Assembly: GCA_965661625.1 (NCBI GenBank)
Contig: CBFIEM010000004.1
Coordinates: forward strand, 117,890 to 181,889
Length of the DNA stretch: 64,000 bases
Reading direction: 5' to 3'
From: GCA-2705995 sp965661625
GTDB taxonomy: Bacteria > Bacteroidota > Bacteroidia > Flavobacteriales_G > Salibacteraceae
Positions 62,571-64,000 of the stretch are shown here, piece by piece. Position 1 is the first letter of the stretch; each line of letters opens with the position of its first letter. Under the pieces are notes generated by a model, which did no database searches, was not told where the DNA came from, and was given only the letters and a program-made list of their open reading frames with translations. Made by a program: the position numbers and the translations under genes.

Positions 62571-63248
62571 ATGAAAAGAAAACGAAAAATAGTTGTACTG
62601 ACAGGGGCAGGAATTAGCGCTGAAAGTGGACTTCAAACTTTTCGCGACTCAAATGGACTATGGGAACAACATCGAATTGAGGAGGTAGCAACACCAGAGG
62701 CGTGGGAACGCGACCCAAAGTTAGTCTTGGATTTTTACAATTCGCGAAGGATTCAAGCAAAAGAAGCACAACCTAATAAAGCCCATTATGCGCTTGCAAA
62801 ACTTGAGTCCAAATTCAAAGTTGTAATCGTTACGCAAAATGTAGATGACCTTCACGAGAGAGCTGGGTCATCCCATGTAATCCATCTTCATGGATCATTA
62901 AATGAGGCAAGGAGTTCTCAGGACCAGAAGGAGGTCATTGATATCTCAGAATGTGGAATTCATTTAGGAGACTTATGCAGTGCTGGGCATCAATTAAGGC
63001 CAAACATTGTGTGGTTTGGAGAACCCGTTCCTTTGATGACAAAGGCAATTAAAGAAACTGCGGCTGCGGTAAAATTTATTATCGTAGGCACTTCTTTAGA
63101 GGTTTACCCAGCTGCTGCATTAGTTGATTTTTTCGGGGCAAAACCCACCTACTATATTGACCCGAACGCAAAGGCCCTTGAAAAATGGGTAACCACATTA
63201 AATGAAAAAGCCAGCTCAGGTGTCCCAAAGCTGGCCGATAAATTATAA
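62571..63248 (+). CDS. sirtuin NAD-dependent deacylase, zinc-site lacking
   Basis: Removes acyl groups from lysine using NAD. 225 residues with GAGISAESGLQTFRDSNGLW at 12-31, TQNVDDLHERAG at 88-99, catalytic His107 in HLHGSL and IVWFGEPVP at 146-154. Tyr56 and Arg59 form the YxxR pair that marks sirtuins acting on succinyl/malonyl lysine. The four-Cys zinc module is absent: only Cys128 and Cys136 remain, in LCSAGHQLRP. Bacteroidota sirtuins of this short form are known, so this may be normal for the clade. Confidence 0.9.
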   Translation: MKRKRKIVVLTGAGISAESGLQTFRDSNGLWEQHRIEEVATPEAWERDPKLVLDFYNSRRIQAKEAQPNKAHYALAKLESKFKVVIVTQNVDDLHERAGSSHVIHLHGSLNEARSSQDQKEVIDISECGIHLGDLCSAGHQLRPNIVWFGEPVPLMTKAIKETAAAVKFIIVGTSLEVYPAAALVDFFGAKPTYYIDPNAKALEKWVTTLNEKASSGVPKLADKL

Positions 63249-63264
63249 TCTTAGACTATTCTAC

Positions 63265-63978
63265 TTAAAACACATTGAATTTTGCCGTTTTAAGCGATTT
63301 CCCAGAACTATCTTGCATTCTCAAAAGATAAGTTCCAGAAGACAATTCACTAATATCCATTACGTGAACCATCTGACCAGCAGCCATTGTACGTGTCATT
63401 ACTTGAGCCCCTAACAAGTTAAACACCGAAACAGTAACCTTTTCAGTGTTAAAGGCTTTGTAATTTAAGGTTAAATAATCAGCTGCAGGATTAGGATAAA
63501 CGTTGAATTCCGTTATGCCTGACTCTTCTACTGATAAAGGCGTAAACCTAGCTCTGAAGGTTACTTCACCTCTTGCATTATTTCCATTAATGCCGTTGAA
63601 AGCCACAGATAAAAACCCTTCACCATCTTCCATTTTAGGATCAACATAGAACTTAAACCCTGCAAAATCAGAACCCGCGTCCAATTTGTAAATCCCATCA
63701 CAATCTACAGTTGTGTCTAGAGCAATTGAATGGTAATCACTGTAACACGTCCTACAATCGCAAAACTGAACTTCCCAAGCAGTATTTAACTGACGATCAG
63801 TTTCTGTCCACTTATATTCCAAATCCGAACTGGACCCGCTATTCTCTATTAAAATGCCGACATACCTCAACTCGTTGTTTGCCAATGACAATTCAAACGT
63901 ATCGTGCTGAAAATCAAATTGGGCAAACCCAGTTAAACTTATCGTTAAGCTCAAAAAAAGTATGTGTAATATCTTCAT
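63265..63978 (-). CDS. secreted protein with type IX sorting domain
   Basis: 237 residues. ATG at 63978 starts a signal peptide (ILFLSLTISLTGFAQ). The middle is a beta-rich module with a CDCRTC cluster near 75-80 (FCDCRTCYSDYH) and SVAFNGINGNNARGEVTFRA. The end is a type A type IX C-terminal domain: FNVYPNPAADYLTLNY, LLGAQVM, ELSSGTYLLRM and a final KFNVF. It is therefore a cargo of the GldKLMN/SprA machine in this window. Its function is not known. Confidence 0.85.
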   Translation of the reverse strand: MKILHILFLSLTISLTGFAQFDFQHDTFELSLANNELRYVGILIENSGSSSDLEYKWTETDRQLNTAWEVQFCDCRTCYSDYHSIALDTTVDCDGIYKLDAGSDFAGFKFYVDPKMEDGEGFLSVAFNGINGNNARGEVTFRARFTPLSVEESGITEFNVYPNPAADYLTLNYKAFNTEKVTVSVFNLLGAQVMTRTMAAGQMVHVMDISELSSGTYLLRMQDSSGKSLKTAKFNVF

Positions 63979-64000
63979 AATTCGAAATTTGATCAAAAAT

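Noticed and set aside
63210..63236. Hairpin GCCAGCT...AGCTGGC near the end of the sirtuin gene as a terminator
   Set aside because: It lies inside coding sequence and no T run follows it.

Overview
The window is chromosomal DNA from a member of the Bacteroidota, most probably the order Flavobacteriales. The evidence is the gliding/type IX secretion genes gldK, gldL, gldM, gldN, a porP/sprF homolog and a giant sprA, a protein ending in a type IX sorting domain, promoters of the Bacteroidota form (TTTG, about 19 bases, TAnnTTTG), and gene orders usual in the phylum (miaB, sigma-54 activator, lptE, secG, groES, groEL; and maeB, ruvA, sprA, gcvH). No rRNA, IS element, phage, CRISPR array or restriction system is visible. 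Genes are densely packed, often overlap by 1 to 20 bases, and several use TTG or GTG starts.

Layout. 1-7.4 kb: folK, a deoxynucleoside kinase, a TPR/OmpA-like lipoprotein, two tandem tiny cysteine lipoproteins, a SpoU-type RNA methylase, mutS, then tRNA-Gly(GCC) and tRNA-Leu(TAA), each with its own terminator, and an 84-base palindromic element. 7.4-14.3 kb: a very basic small lipoprotein, waaA (Kdo transferase), an unknown barrel-like protein, and a four-gene nucleotide-sugar operon (aminotransferase, UDP-glucose dehydrogenase, UDP-glucuronate decarboxylase, dTDP-glucose dehydratase). 14.4-23.9 kb, minus strand: gldKLMN, porP/sprF, an arginase-fold protein lacking metal ligands, and topA. 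24.1-30.7 kb, plus strand: miaB, a sigma-54 activator, lptE, a TPR-like protein, secG and groESL.

30.7-43 kb: a membrane-anchored aminopeptidase and its membrane neighbour, a DUF255 thioredoxin-domain protein, a secreted protein, tsaB, an efflux adaptor and TolC with no permease, then a cytochrome oxidase accessory/subunit operon (cyoE, two subunit III genes, subunit IV, a degenerate Sco protein, DUF420, a small CxxC protein). Catalytic subunits I and II are not here. 43-50 kb: two outer-membrane barrel proteins of the RemB/Wzi-like type flanking a WecA/MraY-type sugar-phosphate transferase, followed upstream by GDP-fucose synthesis genes and deoC. 50-62.5 kb: two tonB genes, a VanZ-like gene, gcvH, sprA (2427 codons), ruvA and malic enzyme. 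62.5-64 kb: a sirtuin and a type IX secretion cargo protein.

Taken together the window is largely about the cell envelope: LPS core (waaA, lptE), surface sugars (UDP-xylose, dTDP- and GDP-sugar pathways and a lipid-linked initiating transferase), energy coupling across the envelope (TonB) and the complete core of a type IX machine: motor (GldL, GldM), ring (GldK, GldN), translocon (SprA), PorP-type partner and a cargo. The best candidates for undescribed biology are the inactive-looking arginase-fold protein between topA and the secretion genes, the Sco protein that has lost its copper ligands, the paired barrel/transferase module, and two sets of very small lipoproteins. All family names come from reading the sequence and from memory of the families; no database search was run.
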